A model generated the notes under the pieces. The model searched no databases. It worked only from the letters and a program-made list of their open reading frames with translations, and had not been told where the DNA came from. A DNA stretch of 64,000 nt from Amniculibacterium aquaticum. Lineage in GTDB: Bacteria; Bacteroidota; Bacteroidia; Flavobacteriales; Weeksellaceae. Below are positions 1-9,513 of the stretch, one piece after another (position 1 is the stretch's first letter; each line of letters starts with the position of its first letter). The translations under genes were made by a program, and so were the position numbers. The stretch lies in the NCBI RefSeq assembly GCF_003852705.1, contig NZ_REFA01000006.1, positions 49,282-113,281 of the forward strand. The letters run 5' to 3'.

Positions 1-566
1 CACTTTACACGGACAAATTCATCAACAGAAATGTTTTTGGATTCGAGATTCCAACTTCATGGTTCCAATCGGTGAACCCAATTTTTATTGTGACTTTAGC
101 TCCTTTGTTCGCCATGTTCTGGAGTTCTAAATTGGGTAGCAAACTTTCAACTCCAGTAAAAATGGGTGTTGGAATGGTTATTTTGGGTATAGGTTTCTGG
201 TTTATGCTAGGAGCAGTTGCCGAAAGAAATGCAAACGGAAATATTGATGATATTGCCAACAAAGCCGGAATTATGTGGTTGATAATGACTTACCTGTTGC
301 ATACCATCGGGGAACTTTGTCTTTCACCTGTTGGTCTTTCGGTAGTAACCAAACTTTCTCCACCGAAATTGGCTTCAATCCTAATGGCCGTTTGGATGCT
401 TTCTTCTTCTGTGGCCAACTTCATCGGAGGTTTTGTAGCTTCAGTTGTAGAAACCATGGGAGCAGGACAAGTATTTACTTACATTTCAGGATTTGTAATT
501 GTGTGCGGTTTACTTCTAATCTTGCTTAATAAATTTATTTCTAAAATGATGCATGGAGTTCGATAA
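1..566 (+). CDS. POT/PTR-family peptide transporter, C-terminal part (cut by window start)
   Basis: This is the 3' end of a gene that starts before the window; the open frame runs from base 3 to the TAA at 564-566. About 187 residues are visible and form five hydrophobic segments. The segment GELCLSPVGLSVVTKLSP (around base 310-365) is the conserved C-terminal helix region of proton-dependent oligopeptide transporters and is nearly the same as in the next gene. Members of this family bring in di- and tripeptides with protons across the inner membrane. The gene ends in a hairpin terminator (589-618), so it is a separate transcription unit from the next transporter. Substrate cannot be told. 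The family call is firm; the N-terminal half is not seen. Confidence 0.9.
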   Translation, partial: LYTDKFINRNVFGFEIPTSWFQSVNPIFIVTLAPLFAMFWSSKLGSKLSTPVKMGVGMVILGIGFWFMLGAVAERNANGNIDDIANKAGIMWLIMTYLLHTIGELCLSPVGLSVVTKLSPPKLASILMAVWMLSSSVANFIGGFVASVVETMGAGQVFTYISGFVIVCGLLLILLNKFISKMMHGVR

Positions 567-588
567 TTCCAAATCAAAATAATAAATG

Positions 589-618
589 AAAACCTCTGCA
601 TTGTCGGAGGTTTTTTTT
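589..618 (+). terminator. Rho-independent terminator after first POT gene
   Basis: Stem AAAACCTC / GAGGTTTT with a 10-base loop, running into eight T residues (611-618). It lies 23 bases past the stop codon of the first transporter. Confidence 0.8.
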
Positions 619-674
619 ATTTTCGTATGCTGTTTGGTAAATAAAGCAGTGAATTAATTAAACAAAATAAGAGT

Positions 675-2186
675 ATGGCAACAACCTTGGACGAAATTCA
701 AAATTTTAAAGGGAAATATCCAAAGCAAATTTGGTCGCTTTTCTTTTCAGAAATGTGGGAAAGATTCTGTTTCTACGGGATGCGTGGGATGTTGGTTTTC
801 TTTATGATTTCTCAGCTTAACTTTCACGAAAAAGAGGCCAATTTACAGTACGGAGCGACCCAAGCGTTTGTGTACGCCTTTACCTTCATCGGTGGGCTAT
901 TTGCCGATAAAATTTTAGGCTTTAGAAAATCTCTTTTTTGGGGTGGCTTGTTGATGATTGTGGGTTCTTTGATTTTGGCTACGGATCCGCACCGGTTTTT
1001 TTTCTTGGGAATTGCTTTTACGGTTGTGGGTACAGGATTTTTCAAGCCCAATATTTCTTCCATGGTGGGACAGTTGTACAAACCCAACGATTCCCGTGCT
1101 GATGCCGGTTTTTCATTGTTTTACGCAGGAATCAATTTGGGGGCTTTGCTCGGCGGTTATATCTGTATCGCCATTGGAAAAGGGCAATTGTTCAGCGATT
1201 TAATTTCTGAATCGTCCCGTTGGAATGTTGCATTCGGTTTAGCCGCAATCGTAATGGTAATCTCGTTGATTAATTTTGTTTTCACCCAAAAATCCCTCGG
1301 AACGATAGGGCTTCAACCCGGACATCCTCTTTCGGAAGACCAGTCCAAAACCATTTCAAAATGGAAAGAATACGGAGTTTATGCCCTTTCTTTAATCTTT
1401 GTACCCATCATACAAATTATGGTGGCAAAGACCGAGTTTACAGATTATTTTATGTACACGATTGGTCCATTAACCTTAATTTATCTATTTTATGAGATGA
1501 CCAAAGTAAGTTCTGCCGAAAGGAAAAAACTTTTTGCTGCGCTTATTTTCATTTTGTTTTCCATTTTATTTTGGGGAATTTACGAGCAAAGTGGAGGTTC
1601 TCTCAGTATTTTTGCCGCAAAAAACCTCAACAACGACCTTTTAGGATTGGATCCCAACGGAGTTAACAATTCCGGAGGTGCTTTTTTCATTATTTTCCTT
1701 GCTCCTCTTATCGGTTTGCTGTGGATTTGGCTCAACAAAAGAAAATTCGAACCCAATACCATCATCAAGTTTGGGCTAGGATTTATCTTTTTAGGATTGG
1801 GGTATTACACTTTGTTTGCAACAAAATTCTTTGCCAATGCAGCGGGCATTACATCACTCAATTTTTTTACTTTGGCTTTGTTGATCATTACTTTGGGCGA
1901 ACTTTGCCTTTCACCCATCGGGTTGTCCATCATGACCAAACTTTCCACAAAAAATCTTCAAGGCATGATGATGGGAATGTGGTTTTTGGCATCGGCTTAC
2001 GGACAGTATGTAGCGGGAATCATCGGTGCCAATATGGCTACCGCCAAGGAAGGAGCTTCCAATTTGGATGTCCTTATCACTTATGCCGAAGGCTACAAGC
2101 AGCTGGCAATATATGCCGTTGTTGCTGGGGTTGTGTTAATTGTCATCTCTCCGATGATAAAAAAATTAATGCAAGAAGTAAAGTAG
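675..2186 (+). CDS. POT/PTR-family proton-coupled peptide transporter
   Basis: 503 residues with about 12-14 hydrophobic helices, normal for the proton-dependent oligopeptide transporter branch of the major facilitator superfamily. The first helix has the family's ExxER motif (E26-M-W-E29-R30, followed by F-C-F-Y-G), which couples proton movement to peptide uptake. A second signature lies near residue 150 (F-Y-A-G-I-N-L-G-A). The C-terminal part repeats the GELCLSPIGLS segment seen in the preceding gene, so the two are paralogues. The ATG at 675 follows an AT-rich leader and gives the expected short N-terminus before helix 1. Likely inner-membrane importer of di/tripeptides; exact substrate unknown. 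Confidence 0.93.
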   Translation: MATTLDEIQNFKGKYPKQIWSLFFSEMWERFCFYGMRGMLVFFMISQLNFHEKEANLQYGATQAFVYAFTFIGGLFADKILGFRKSLFWGGLLMIVGSLILATDPHRFFFLGIAFTVVGTGFFKPNISSMVGQLYKPNDSRADAGFSLFYAGINLGALLGGYICIAIGKGQLFSDLISESSRWNVAFGLAAIVMVISLINFVFTQKSLGTIGLQPGHPLSEDQSKTISKWKEYGVYALSLIFVPIIQIMVAKTEFTDYFMYTIGPLTLIYLFYEMTKVSSAERKKLFAALIFILFSILFWGIYEQSGGSLSIFAAKNLNNDLLGLDPNGVNNSGGAFFIIFLAPLIGLLWIWLNKRKFEPNTIIKFGLGFIFLGLGYYTLFATKFFANAAGITSLNFFTLALLIITLGELCLSPIGLSIMTKLSTKNLQGMMMGMWFLASAYGQYVAGIIGANMATAKEGASNLDVLITYAEGYKQLAIYAVVAGVVLIVISPMIKKLMQEVK

Positions 2187-2274
2187 TGTTGTGTAGCAAG
2201 TAAAAAGTAGAAAGTATTTTTGGATCAAGATTAATAGAATATTTAGAATTTGAATTAAAATTAAAATAAAAAAT

Positions 2275-3921
2275 ATGTCAGAAAATAATAAATCATTTTT
2301 ACAAACCGTTAAAACCCTGAACAAAACATTCTGGACAGCCAGTTTTATGGAACTTATGGAACGCTGGGCATGGTACGGGATTTATACATTGTTCGGTTTG
2401 TATCTCGTAGGTTCTACCGATACCGGTGGTTTGGGCTTCAACCATATTCAAAAGGGAAGCATCATGGGGAATATTGTCGCCATTTTGTATCTATTGCCTT
2501 TGTTTTTTGGTGAAATTGCCGATCGTATCGGTTATAAAAAATCTCTGATTGTAGCCTATGTCATCATGATATTGGGATATTATTTTTTGGGAGAAGCCAA
2601 GACTTTTTCTAGTGTTTATGTTTTATTTTTATTGGTAGCTGTAGGTGCTGCACTCTTCAAGCCTGTGGCATCGGCAATTGTAGCTAGATCTACGGACGAA
2701 ACCACCGGTACCATTGGTTTTGGCGTTTTTTATATGATGGTGAACATTGGTGGGTTTATAGGTCCGTCCATGTCATCGGTGCTGAGAACAACTTACGGAT
2801 GGAAAATTATTTTTATACAAGCAGCTGCAGTCATTACCATTAATCTTTTGGTGGTTTTATTCTTTTTCAAAGAGCCTAAAGTAGAAAAACCCAAAGAGTC
2901 TTTGGGCGTTGCTCTAAAAAAATCCATTGTTAATATTTTTGAAGCATTAAAAGATACCCGATTGAGTATTTTGTTGTTGCTGATGATTGGTTTTTGGACC
3001 ATGTTCAATCAATTGTTCAACACGCTGCCAAATTTTATTGAAGATTGGGTAGATTCTAGAACCATCAGTACTTGGCTCAATGAAAATCTTCCTTTTTTAG
3101 GGAGTGGACTTACCCAAGATGGTTTGGTAAAGCCGGAATGGTTTACCAACATTGACTCGTTGATGATTATTTTCTTTCAAATTTTCATTTCCTTTTATGT
3201 GACTAAAATGCGACATATTTCTGCCGTAATTCGTGGTGCTGTTATTGCAACCATCGGTGTTGGACTTACTTTTTATACCCACTCCGTTTGGTTCACCATC
3301 ATAGGAACCATGATTTTTGCAATTGGTGAAATGATGTCCAGCCCTACGGTTTCGTCCTTCATCGCCCTGATTACTCCAAAAGGAAAAGAAGGCCTCTACC
3401 AAGGGACTTATTTCTTACCGGTTGCTGCCAGTTATGCCGTTACCAGTTTTATTTCTGGAGACCTCTACCAATCGTGGTCGGATAAATTGAGCCTTTTGCA
3501 AAGAGAAATGGGCAAAAGAAATCTGGAAATGCCGGCAGTGGTAAGCCGAGAACAATTTATCGAAAACGGTTCTAAAGCTCTTGATATGCCCATTACCGAT
3601 TTTGAAAATAAATTCAACCTGAAATCAGAAACCGTAGATTGGAATGGAGTAGGGAAGTCTTTCAACCAATTGGCCCAACAAAAAAATGTGGATGTTAGCC
3701 AAATTCATCTCCCTTTTTCTAAAAATGAATATTATGCTTTGGCCGAACAAAAATTGGGGATGAACCATTGGGAAATGACCAATATGTTGTGGGAAAACTA
3801 TCAGCCCAATAAAATTTGGATGGTTATTGTCGGGATAGGAATGTTTTCCATCATCAGCCTTTCTTTGTACGACAGACTCATCATTCGACCGAGAGAAAGA
3901 CGATTGCAACAAGATAATTAG
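2275..3921 (+). CDS. Divergent POT-family MFS transporter with a hydrophilic insert
   Basis: 548 residues, third of three POT-like transporters in a row. The ExxER motif is kept (E26-L-M-E29-R30, then W-A-W-Y-G), so proton-coupled uptake is likely, but the rest is distant from its two neighbours. Unlike them it carries a hydrophilic stretch of roughly 110 residues (about 395-505) between the penultimate and the last membrane helix, rich in charged residues and containing QREMGKRNLEMP and KLGMNHWEMTNML. The protein ends in a basic tail (RPRERRLQQDN). A TATTTTTG element at 2215-2222 could serve as its own promoter; no terminator separates it from the gene before. Substrate unknown. Confidence 0.87.
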   Translation: MSENNKSFLQTVKTLNKTFWTASFMELMERWAWYGIYTLFGLYLVGSTDTGGLGFNHIQKGSIMGNIVAILYLLPLFFGEIADRIGYKKSLIVAYVIMILGYYFLGEAKTFSSVYVLFLLVAVGAALFKPVASAIVARSTDETTGTIGFGVFYMMVNIGGFIGPSMSSVLRTTYGWKIIFIQAAAVITINLLVVLFFFKEPKVEKPKESLGVALKKSIVNIFEALKDTRLSILLLLMIGFWTMFNQLFNTLPNFIEDWVDSRTISTWLNENLPFLGSGLTQDGLVKPEWFTNIDSLMIIFFQIFISFYVTKMRHISAVIRGAVIATIGVGLTFYTHSVWFTIIGTMIFAIGEMMSSPTVSSFIALITPKGKEGLYQGTYFLPVAASYAVTSFISGDLYQSWSDKLSLLQREMGKRNLEMPAVVSREQFIENGSKALDMPITDFENKFNLKSETVDWNGVGKSFNQLAQQKNVDVSQIHLPFSKNEYYALAEQKLGMNHWEMTNMLWENYQPNKIWMVIVGIGMFSIISLSLYDRLIIRPRERRLQQDN

Positions 3922-3983
3922 AATTTCTTGGTACTGATTTTGATAAGCACAGGGGAGTACTTCAACTTATAATTTTTTATTGT

Positions 3984-4517
3984 ATGAAAAAAATACTTTT
4001 TCTACCGATTTTTTTATTCTCTTTTTTGGCTTTTTCGCAAGTTAAATGGATGAATATGAACGAAGCTTTGAAACTTCAAAAAGAAAATAACAAGAAAATA
4101 CTGATCGATTTTTATGCTACTTGGTGCGGTCCCTGCAAGATTATGGATAAAAAAACATACAACCACCCTGTGATCTCCAAGTACATCAACGAAAATTATT
4201 TACCGGTAAAATTTGATACCGAAGGCAAAGAAAATATCGAGTATCTGGGACAGTCCTTTGGAAATCCCAATGCCCAATTGCAAAATTCGAGAAACAAAGT
4301 GCACGAATTTGCAGAATATATGAATGTAGTTTCGGTTCCGGCTTTGGTTTTTTTAGATGAAAAAGCCCAACCCATAACGATTCTGAATGGATTGCTCACC
4401 GCAAAAGATTTGGAACCCTATTTGGAAATGTTTAATAAAGACGATTATAAAAAAATAAAATCCAAAGAACAGTGGGAGAATTATCAGAAAAAATTCAAAT
4501 CGAAACTGAAGGACTAA
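3984..4517 (+). CDS. Secreted/periplasmic thioredoxin-fold protein
   Basis: 177 residues with an N-terminal signal peptide (MKK, hydrophobic core, cleavage probably after A-F-S-Q near residue 19). A thioredoxin active site is plain: ATWCGPCK with the redox pair C48 and C51. A later VVSVPALVFLDE contains the cis-proline expected of the fold. The C-terminal 50 residues are lysine-rich and outside the core fold. Such proteins act as thiol reductases or isomerases in the periplasm; partner not known. It follows the third transporter by 62 bases on the same strand and ends at a clear terminator (4541-4570). Confidence 0.85.
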   Translation: MKKILFLPIFLFSFLAFSQVKWMNMNEALKLQKENNKKILIDFYATWCGPCKIMDKKTYNHPVISKYINENYLPVKFDTEGKENIEYLGQSFGNPNAQLQNSRNKVHEFAEYMNVVSVPALVFLDEKAQPITILNGLLTAKDLEPYLEMFNKDDYKKIKSKEQWENYQKKFKSKLKD

Positions 4518-4540
4518 ATTAAATTTTTTAAGATTATATT

Positions 4541-4570
4541 TGGAGTTGTAAAGTGCAACTCCATTTTTTT
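4541..4570 (+). terminator. Rho-independent terminator after thioredoxin gene
   Basis: Stem TGGAGTTG (4541-4548) pairs with CAACTCCA (4556-4563), then seven T (4564-4570). The ATG of the next gene begins at 4571, directly after the T run. The GTG at 4553 lies in the hairpin and is therefore a poor start for that gene. Confidence 0.85.
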
Positions 4571-5788
4571 ATGTTACTAAATCGTCTGGATTATAAAACC
4601 TTTTTAAGAATCAACTTTCTTATTTTGGTTTTGAAAATTGTTTTCACATTGTTTTTTCAGAATAATTTTTCTGGATATGAAGATTGGAGCATCGCAAGAA
4701 ACTTGGTGAACTTTGGTGAGTATTCAGAGATTAGAACCGTGGGACCTTCTGCAATGAAATTGCCCATTTATCCGTTGTTTTTGAGTTTTTTTCAGTATTT
4801 ATTTGGTAGTTATGCTGCTAAATTAGCGGTTGTTGTACAACACATGCTGTTTTTTTTAGTCCCCATTGGGATTGTGAAGATTTTAGAAATTTACAAACTT
4901 TCAAAGATCGGACTTATAGCTGGTTTTTTATTTCTATTTTCACCTGCCTATTTGTATTATTCAACCGTTTTAGAGGCTACAACCCTCTTTATATTTCTAT
5001 GTGTTTTTTGGTTTTGGACTTGGAGCGGGTTTTATATTAATCATTTCTCAAAAACTGGACATTTTGTTTTTTTTGGTTCGCTAACGGCCTTACTTTTTCT
5101 AACTCAAGTTGTTGTGGTACCCATTGCATTGGTTCTCATTCTCTATTTAATTTTTAAAAGTAAATTTAATTTTAAGCAAGCTTTTGTCTTCGGAATTACA
5201 CTTTTTTTCTGTTATTCGCCTTGGATTATAAGAAATTATGTTACTATGCATCAGTTTATACCGAGTAAAAATCCGTATTATCAGAATATTTTTGTTGGTT
5301 TTACAGAATCGAATGCAGTTATTTCTGAGCTGAAAATTTTTTCTTTAAAGAAAGAAGAGCAATTGTTTAAATATCGAGCTCAGGTCAGCGAAAAAAGAAT
5401 GGAAGAAATTTACAAACAAGAGTTGGAGAAAAATGTTCCTACAGAATTATACCTGAAAAAAGCCTTTCAAAACACTGCCCTTTTGTGGTATGTTCCGCCG
5501 AGATATTTTTATGATAAGGATGTTAAAATAATAGTATTCAGAAAGATGTATGTTTTATTTCTCAATGCAATCTCATTGTTGTCAATGTTGATTATTTTTA
5601 AAAATAACAAAAAACTATTTGCATTTTTTACTCTTATTTTTATAGGTTTTACCATTCCTTATACGATTGGACATGCCAGTAACATTAGGTTTAAGCTGGA
5701 TTTCGAATGGATACAATTAATTTTAATAGCTTTTTTCATAAACCATTTAATGTCCATTTATCACAAAAGGAAACCGAATAAGTTTTAA
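4571..5788 (+). CDS. Polytopic membrane protein, GT-C glycosyltransferase-like
   Basis: 405 residues from the ATG at 4571 (chosen over an in-frame GTG at 4553 that lies in a terminator). About ten hydrophobic helices alternate with short loops. The first loop after helix 1 holds acidic and aromatic residues (F-S-G-Y-E-D-W-S-I-A), the place where GT-C fold transferases such as ArnT/PMT carry catalytic acids, so a lipid-phosphate-sugar-dependent glycosyltransferase is possible. A soluble basic segment lies near residues 250-300. There is no strong motif, and neighbours give no pathway. Treat the enzymatic role as inference; 'integral membrane protein' is certain. Confidence 0.6.
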   Translation: MLLNRLDYKTFLRINFLILVLKIVFTLFFQNNFSGYEDWSIARNLVNFGEYSEIRTVGPSAMKLPIYPLFLSFFQYLFGSYAAKLAVVVQHMLFFLVPIGIVKILEIYKLSKIGLIAGFLFLFSPAYLYYSTVLEATTLFIFLCVFWFWTWSGFYINHFSKTGHFVFFGSLTALLFLTQVVVVPIALVLILYLIFKSKFNFKQAFVFGITLFFCYSPWIIRNYVTMHQFIPSKNPYYQNIFVGFTESNAVISELKIFSLKKEEQLFKYRAQVSEKRMEEIYKQELEKNVPTELYLKKAFQNTALLWYVPPRYFYDKDVKIIVFRKMYVLFLNAISLLSMLIIFKNNKKLFAFFTLIFIGFTIPYTIGHASNIRFKLDFEWIQLILIAFFINHLMSIYHKRKPNKF

Positions 5789-5840
5789 CAAATTCGTGAT
5801 TTCCTTTTTAAATTGTATTTTAGCCAAGTAAATTTGAAAT

Positions 5841-7415
5841 ATGAAAAAAATAATCTTAACTGCCGGGCTTTTGTCTATGGGACTTTTTGCTCAAGCTCAA
5901 CAAAAAAACAATGTCGACTCTACCTTTCTAAAAAATTGGATGCACAGCGATCTGGAAGAAACCGGAGTGTACGGCGTGAATACCCTAAAAGCTAAAAAAT
6001 TCTTAGAAGAAAAGAAAAGAAAAGCCAATCCTTTGGTGGTAGGTGTTTTGGATAGTGGTGTAGAATACTTTCACGAGGATCTGAAAAACAACATGTGGAT
6101 CAATCCAAAAGAGAAAAAAGGGAACAATAAGGACGACGACAAAAACGGTTTTGTTGATGACCTGCACGGATGGAATTTCCTAACCGATAAAAATGGTAAA
6201 AACTACGCTCCGGACAGTTATGAACTGACCAGACAATACAAAAAATTGAATGATTTCTTTTCTGCAAACACCTCAGCTTCTGACCCTGCAAAGTACAAGG
6301 AATATCTGAAATTGAAGAAAGATTACTATACAACCATCTATAAATATGAGTTGAATACAGAACTTTCCAAAACCAGAATCAATTATATGACTCCAAGATT
6401 AGAGGCCTTGGATAAAGCTTTTGGAAATCAAACTTTAACAAAATCTTTGGTTGATAATTTTACTTCGGACAATGCAATGGCTTTGGAAGGTTTATTTATT
6501 TTTAAAGAAATGAAACCTGCCGATTGGGAAAATAAAAAAATAACCGATGTTACCGAAGCATACAAAAAGAAAATGAATGCCGCTTTGGATAATGCCCAAA
6601 CCAGCTTGAAGTATGCGTATAACCTGAATTATAACCCTCAAGATGGTATCGGTAAAATCTACGGAAACAACGATGTGAAAGGTCTTTCTGACGATCACGG
6701 AACCCATGTCGCTGGGATTATTGCTGCTGAATGGGGCAACAACAAAGGCATGATGGGAACCGGAGGCGGAAACAACATCAAAATTATGGGAGTAAGAGTG
6801 GTTCCGGATGGTGACGAAAGAGATACCGATATTGCCAACGGAATTCGTTATGCCGTGGACAATGGTGCTAAAATCCTAAACATGTCTTTCGGAAAATCGT
6901 ACGATGACAATCATAAAATTGTTGTTGATGCCTTCAAATATGCCGAATCTAAAAATGTTTTGATTGTAAAAGCAGCTGGAAACGATAATATGGATGTCGA
7001 TGTCAATGTCAAGTATCCTTTAACTTTAATCAACGACAAACAGTACAGCCCTACCACGATTACTGTGGGTGCTAACACTCGTTTTAGCGATAATCTGAGA
7101 GCAAGATTTTCCAATTGGGGTAAAAAATCGGTAGATGTTTTTGGTCCTGGAACCGAAATTTATGCAACTTTCCCAGACGGAAAATATAAATTTTTGCAAG
7201 GAACTTCCATGGCTTCTCCAGCAGTTGCAGGTGTTGCAGCACTGGTTTGGTCTCACTATCCAAAGCTGAAAGCATCCGACATAAAAACCATCTTGATGGA
7301 ATCGGTGAACAAGAACGAACAACTGAAAGACATTTCTGTTTCTGGCGGTGTGGTCGATGCCTACAAAGCCGTACAAAAAGCTGAAGATCTTTACAAACAA
7401 AGAAAATTAAAGTAA
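5841..7415 (+). CDS. Secreted S8 family (subtilisin-like) serine protease
   Basis: 524 residues with a signal peptide ending near residue 20 (A-Q-A-Q). The catalytic triad of S8 peptidases is visible: Asp71 in GVLDSGVEYFHEDL, His286 in DDHGTHVAGIIAA and Ser456 in GTSMASPAVAGVAAL. The gap of 215 residues between Asp and His holds a long lysine-rich insert (about 110-275), much longer than in subtilisin and seen in Bacteroidota members of the family. There is no C-terminal type IX sorting domain, so the enzyme probably remains periplasmic or is exported otherwise. A TAAATTTG element lies only five bases before the ATG. Ends at a bidirectional terminator shared with the next gene. Confidence 0.92.
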   Translation: MKKIILTAGLLSMGLFAQAQQKNNVDSTFLKNWMHSDLEETGVYGVNTLKAKKFLEEKKRKANPLVVGVLDSGVEYFHEDLKNNMWINPKEKKGNNKDDDKNGFVDDLHGWNFLTDKNGKNYAPDSYELTRQYKKLNDFFSANTSASDPAKYKEYLKLKKDYYTTIYKYELNTELSKTRINYMTPRLEALDKAFGNQTLTKSLVDNFTSDNAMALEGLFIFKEMKPADWENKKITDVTEAYKKKMNAALDNAQTSLKYAYNLNYNPQDGIGKIYGNNDVKGLSDDHGTHVAGIIAAEWGNNKGMMGTGGGNNIKIMGVRVVPDGDERDTDIANGIRYAVDNGAKILNMSFGKSYDDNHKIVVDAFKYAESKNVLIVKAAGNDNMDVDVNVKYPLTLINDKQYSPTTITVGANTRFSDNLRARFSNWGKKSVDVFGPGTEIYATFPDGKYKFLQGTSMASPAVAGVAALVWSHYPKLKASDIKTILMESVNKNEQLKDISVSGGVVDAYKAVQKAEDLYKQRKLK

Positions 7416-7438
7416 TCAATTTTAATATATGTAAATAA

Positions 7439-7475
7439 AAAATCCGCCTTTCTGAAGAAGATAGGCGGATTTTGT
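7439..7475. terminator. Bidirectional terminator between convergent genes
   Basis: Stem AATCCGCCT (7441-7449) pairs with AGGCGGATT (7463-7471). It is flanked by A on the left and TTT on the right, so it can serve both the protease (+) and the LysM hydrolase (-). Confidence 0.8.
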
Positions 7476-7494
7476 TTTATAATTGAAAGCTGAA

Positions 7495-8532
7495 TTAGCT
7501 TCTAGGTCTGCGATCTTGTAAATAAAGAACATCACCGGATTTAGGCTCTTCGCCAATACTCATTCTGTTTTTAGAATACAGTTTGTCCAATCGAATGCCG
7601 AATTTTTGTGCTATGGTATGCATGTTTTCGCCATTTTCCACAGTATAAGTAGCAATTCGGGCTTCTGTATTTTTAGGTTCTAGGAAAACGATAGAATTTT
7701 TAGCCACTTCTTGAAGGGTCGTTTCATTCCATTTCATGATTTTCCCTTCAGGGATGCCGTACTTGCTGGCAATAAATCGGATGGTGGTATTTTCGGGCAC
7801 AATAACATACTTCAATCCTCCGTTGGGATGGTTCTTGATGAGCATATCGTTCAGTGCTTCTACCTTAGATTTTATTTCTACAAATTGCGGTTTTTCATTA
7901 ACTGCTGCCAAAGAGCTTGGAATATTTCTAGAGGTTTTTTCCTTTTTGTTGTCCAGCTGTGCCATAAAAGACGAGTCGTCTTTTAATCCAGGATATAACC
8001 TAAGAACGGTGTACAATACCTCTTTGGAAGTGGTGTTGTCAAATTCGTAAAGTTTGTATTTTTCAATTTTATTTAATAGAATGTATGCGTATTTTGGGTT
8101 GGTTGCATAACCCGCTTTTTTCAGTCCAAAAGCCCAAGCTCTATAATCTTTAGGATCCAATTGGAAAAGTGGGGCATAGTGTTTTCTTTCGACCAAAAAC
8201 TTCGAATGATCTTCATACGACTCTCTGGGATTGTCATACACTCGGAAGCATTCGTTAGGGGCATCGTCGGTGTGTTTCATGGATTTCCCTGTCCAGGTTT
8301 CCTTGCATTTGATGCCGAAATGGTTATTGCCTTCTTGCGCCAATCTGCTTTGTCCGCCACCGGTTTCCAATAGACCTTGAGCCAAGGTGATGGAGGCCGG
8401 GATGTGGTATTTTTCCATTTCTTCTACCGCATAGGTAGCAAATTTTTGTATGTATTGTTCTTCAGTTTTCCAAGTCTGTGCTTGGTTTTTAGAAAGTATA
8501 AAAAAGCTTGTTATTGCTAAAAGTTTTTTCAT
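7495..8532 (-). CDS. Secreted glucosaminidase with LysM domains
   Basis: 345 residues with a signal peptide (cleaved near N-Q-A-Q, residue 19). Residues about 25-170 are a glucosaminidase (FlgJ/LytG-like) domain, with the probable catalytic Glu56 in LLETGGGQSRLA and the usual NNHFGIKC segment. Two C-terminal regions look like LysM carbohydrate-binding motifs: about 235-280, and 293-340 (YTVENGENMHTIAQKFGI). The enzyme is expected to cut the glycan strands of peptidoglycan in the periplasm, for growth or cell separation. Its start codon overlaps the stop of the gene upstream (8529-8532, ATGA type), so the two are translationally coupled. Confidence 0.9.
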   Translation of the reverse strand: MKKLLAITSFFILSKNQAQTWKTEEQYIQKFATYAVEEMEKYHIPASITLAQGLLETGGGQSRLAQEGNNHFGIKCKETWTGKSMKHTDDAPNECFRVYDNPRESYEDHSKFLVERKHYAPLFQLDPKDYRAWAFGLKKAGYATNPKYAYILLNKIEKYKLYEFDNTTSKEVLYTVLRLYPGLKDDSSFMAQLDNKKEKTSRNIPSSLAAVNEKPQFVEIKSKVEALNDMLIKNHPNGGLKYVIVPENTTIRFIASKYGIPEGKIMKWNETTLQEVAKNSIVFLEPKNTEARIATYTVENGENMHTIAQKFGIRLDKLYSKNRMSIGEEPKSGDVLYLQDRRPRS

Positions 8533-9440
8533 ATTTTACAATTTATGGTTAATCTATTTTGTTTAATAAGCATTTCATTAGCTCCAGAAATTCCTTGGAG
8601 ACCTCCGGTATGAAAGGCCAATATTTTTGAATCTTTCGGGAAATAGTTCTGATCGATCAGTTCAAAAATTTTTTTCATCATTTTTCCAGTATAGACAGGA
8701 TCCAACGGGATGTTGTATTTTTCTTGAAAATCATTGATAAAACGGATTAATTCATCATTTATTATTCCGTATCGTCCGTCGTGTGCATCCATCAGTACGA
8801 AATTTTCTTTTCCTGAAAGTTGGATAATTCTGTCGCATAAAGTAGGATCGTCTACCGCTTTGAAGCCAATGCTTTTCTGGTGTTCTTCACTGTATTTTAC
8901 AATGCCAGAAAGCGTTCCGCCGGTTCCAACTGCGGTGCAAAGGTAATCAAAATATTTTGTTTCGTTATTTAGCATGTGTTGTATCCCGTTTACAGCCAAT
9001 GAGTTGGTGCCGCCTTCAGGGACAATGAGAGCTTCGGGATATTCATTAGAAATGTCTTTTGAGAGAATTTCTTTATCTCGGTATTGGGTTCTGGTCACAA
9101 ATCGAAAGTCCATTCCTTTTGTGTGAGCCAAACTCAATGTGGGGTTTTCTTGCCATTTGTCCACCAATTCTTCTCCACGAATAATTCCTAAAGAAGGAAT
9201 ATTGAGGTCGTTTGCAAGGGCTGCTGTAGCCGCAATATGATTGGAGAATGCACCACCAAAAGTAATAAGTTGTGGTTTTTTAGGATTTTGACTAAGATAG
9301 TTTTTGATGTTATAGAAAAGCTTCCAATATTTATTACCGGAAATCTCGGGGTGTATAAGATCTTCCCTTTTTATGAAGAGTTGTATGTTTTTGTTTACAA
9401 GAATTTCTGTAATAGGGATTATGGTACTTGGAATTTCCAT
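8529..9440 (-). CDS. PLP-dependent 1-aminocyclopropane-1-carboxylate deaminase / D-cysteine desulfhydrase family enzyme
   Basis: 303 residues of the fold type II PLP family. The PLP lysine is most likely Lys37 in SGNKYWKL, and TFGGAFSNH (near residue 80) and AVGTGGTLSG (near 168) are phosphate- and cofactor-binding loops. In bacteria this branch usually acts as D-cysteine desulfhydrase, releasing sulfide, pyruvate and ammonia, and less often as ACC deaminase; the sequence alone does not decide. Cytoplasmic. Its stop overlaps the start of the LysM hydrolase by four bases, an arrangement that suggests co-transcription rather than a shared pathway. Confidence 0.85.
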   Translation of the reverse strand: MEIPSTIIPITEILVNKNIQLFIKREDLIHPEISGNKYWKLFYNIKNYLSQNPKKPQLITFGGAFSNHIAATAALANDLNIPSLGIIRGEELVDKWQENPTLSLAHTKGMDFRFVTRTQYRDKEILSKDISNEYPEALIVPEGGTNSLAVNGIQHMLNNETKYFDYLCTAVGTGGTLSGIVKYSEEHQKSIGFKAVDDPTLCDRIIQLSGKENFVLMDAHDGRYGIINDELIRFINDFQEKYNIPLDPVYTGKMMKKIFELIDQNYFPKDSKILAFHTGGLQGISGANEMLIKQNRLTINCKI

Positions 9441-9513
9441 GTAAACAAAGTTAATGATTTTTTATTTTGAACCTCAAGGTTTTTAACTTTTTTTAGAGTG
9501 TTTAACACAGAAG

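Noticed and set aside
2222..2274. A further iron box before the third POT transporter
   Set aside because: The region is AT-rich but does not show TTATTTA-N9-TAAATAA symmetry; the similarity is of base composition only.
4553..4570. GTG start at 4553 for the GT-C-like membrane protein
   Set aside because: It lies in the hairpin of a terminator; the ATG at 4571 directly follows the T run.
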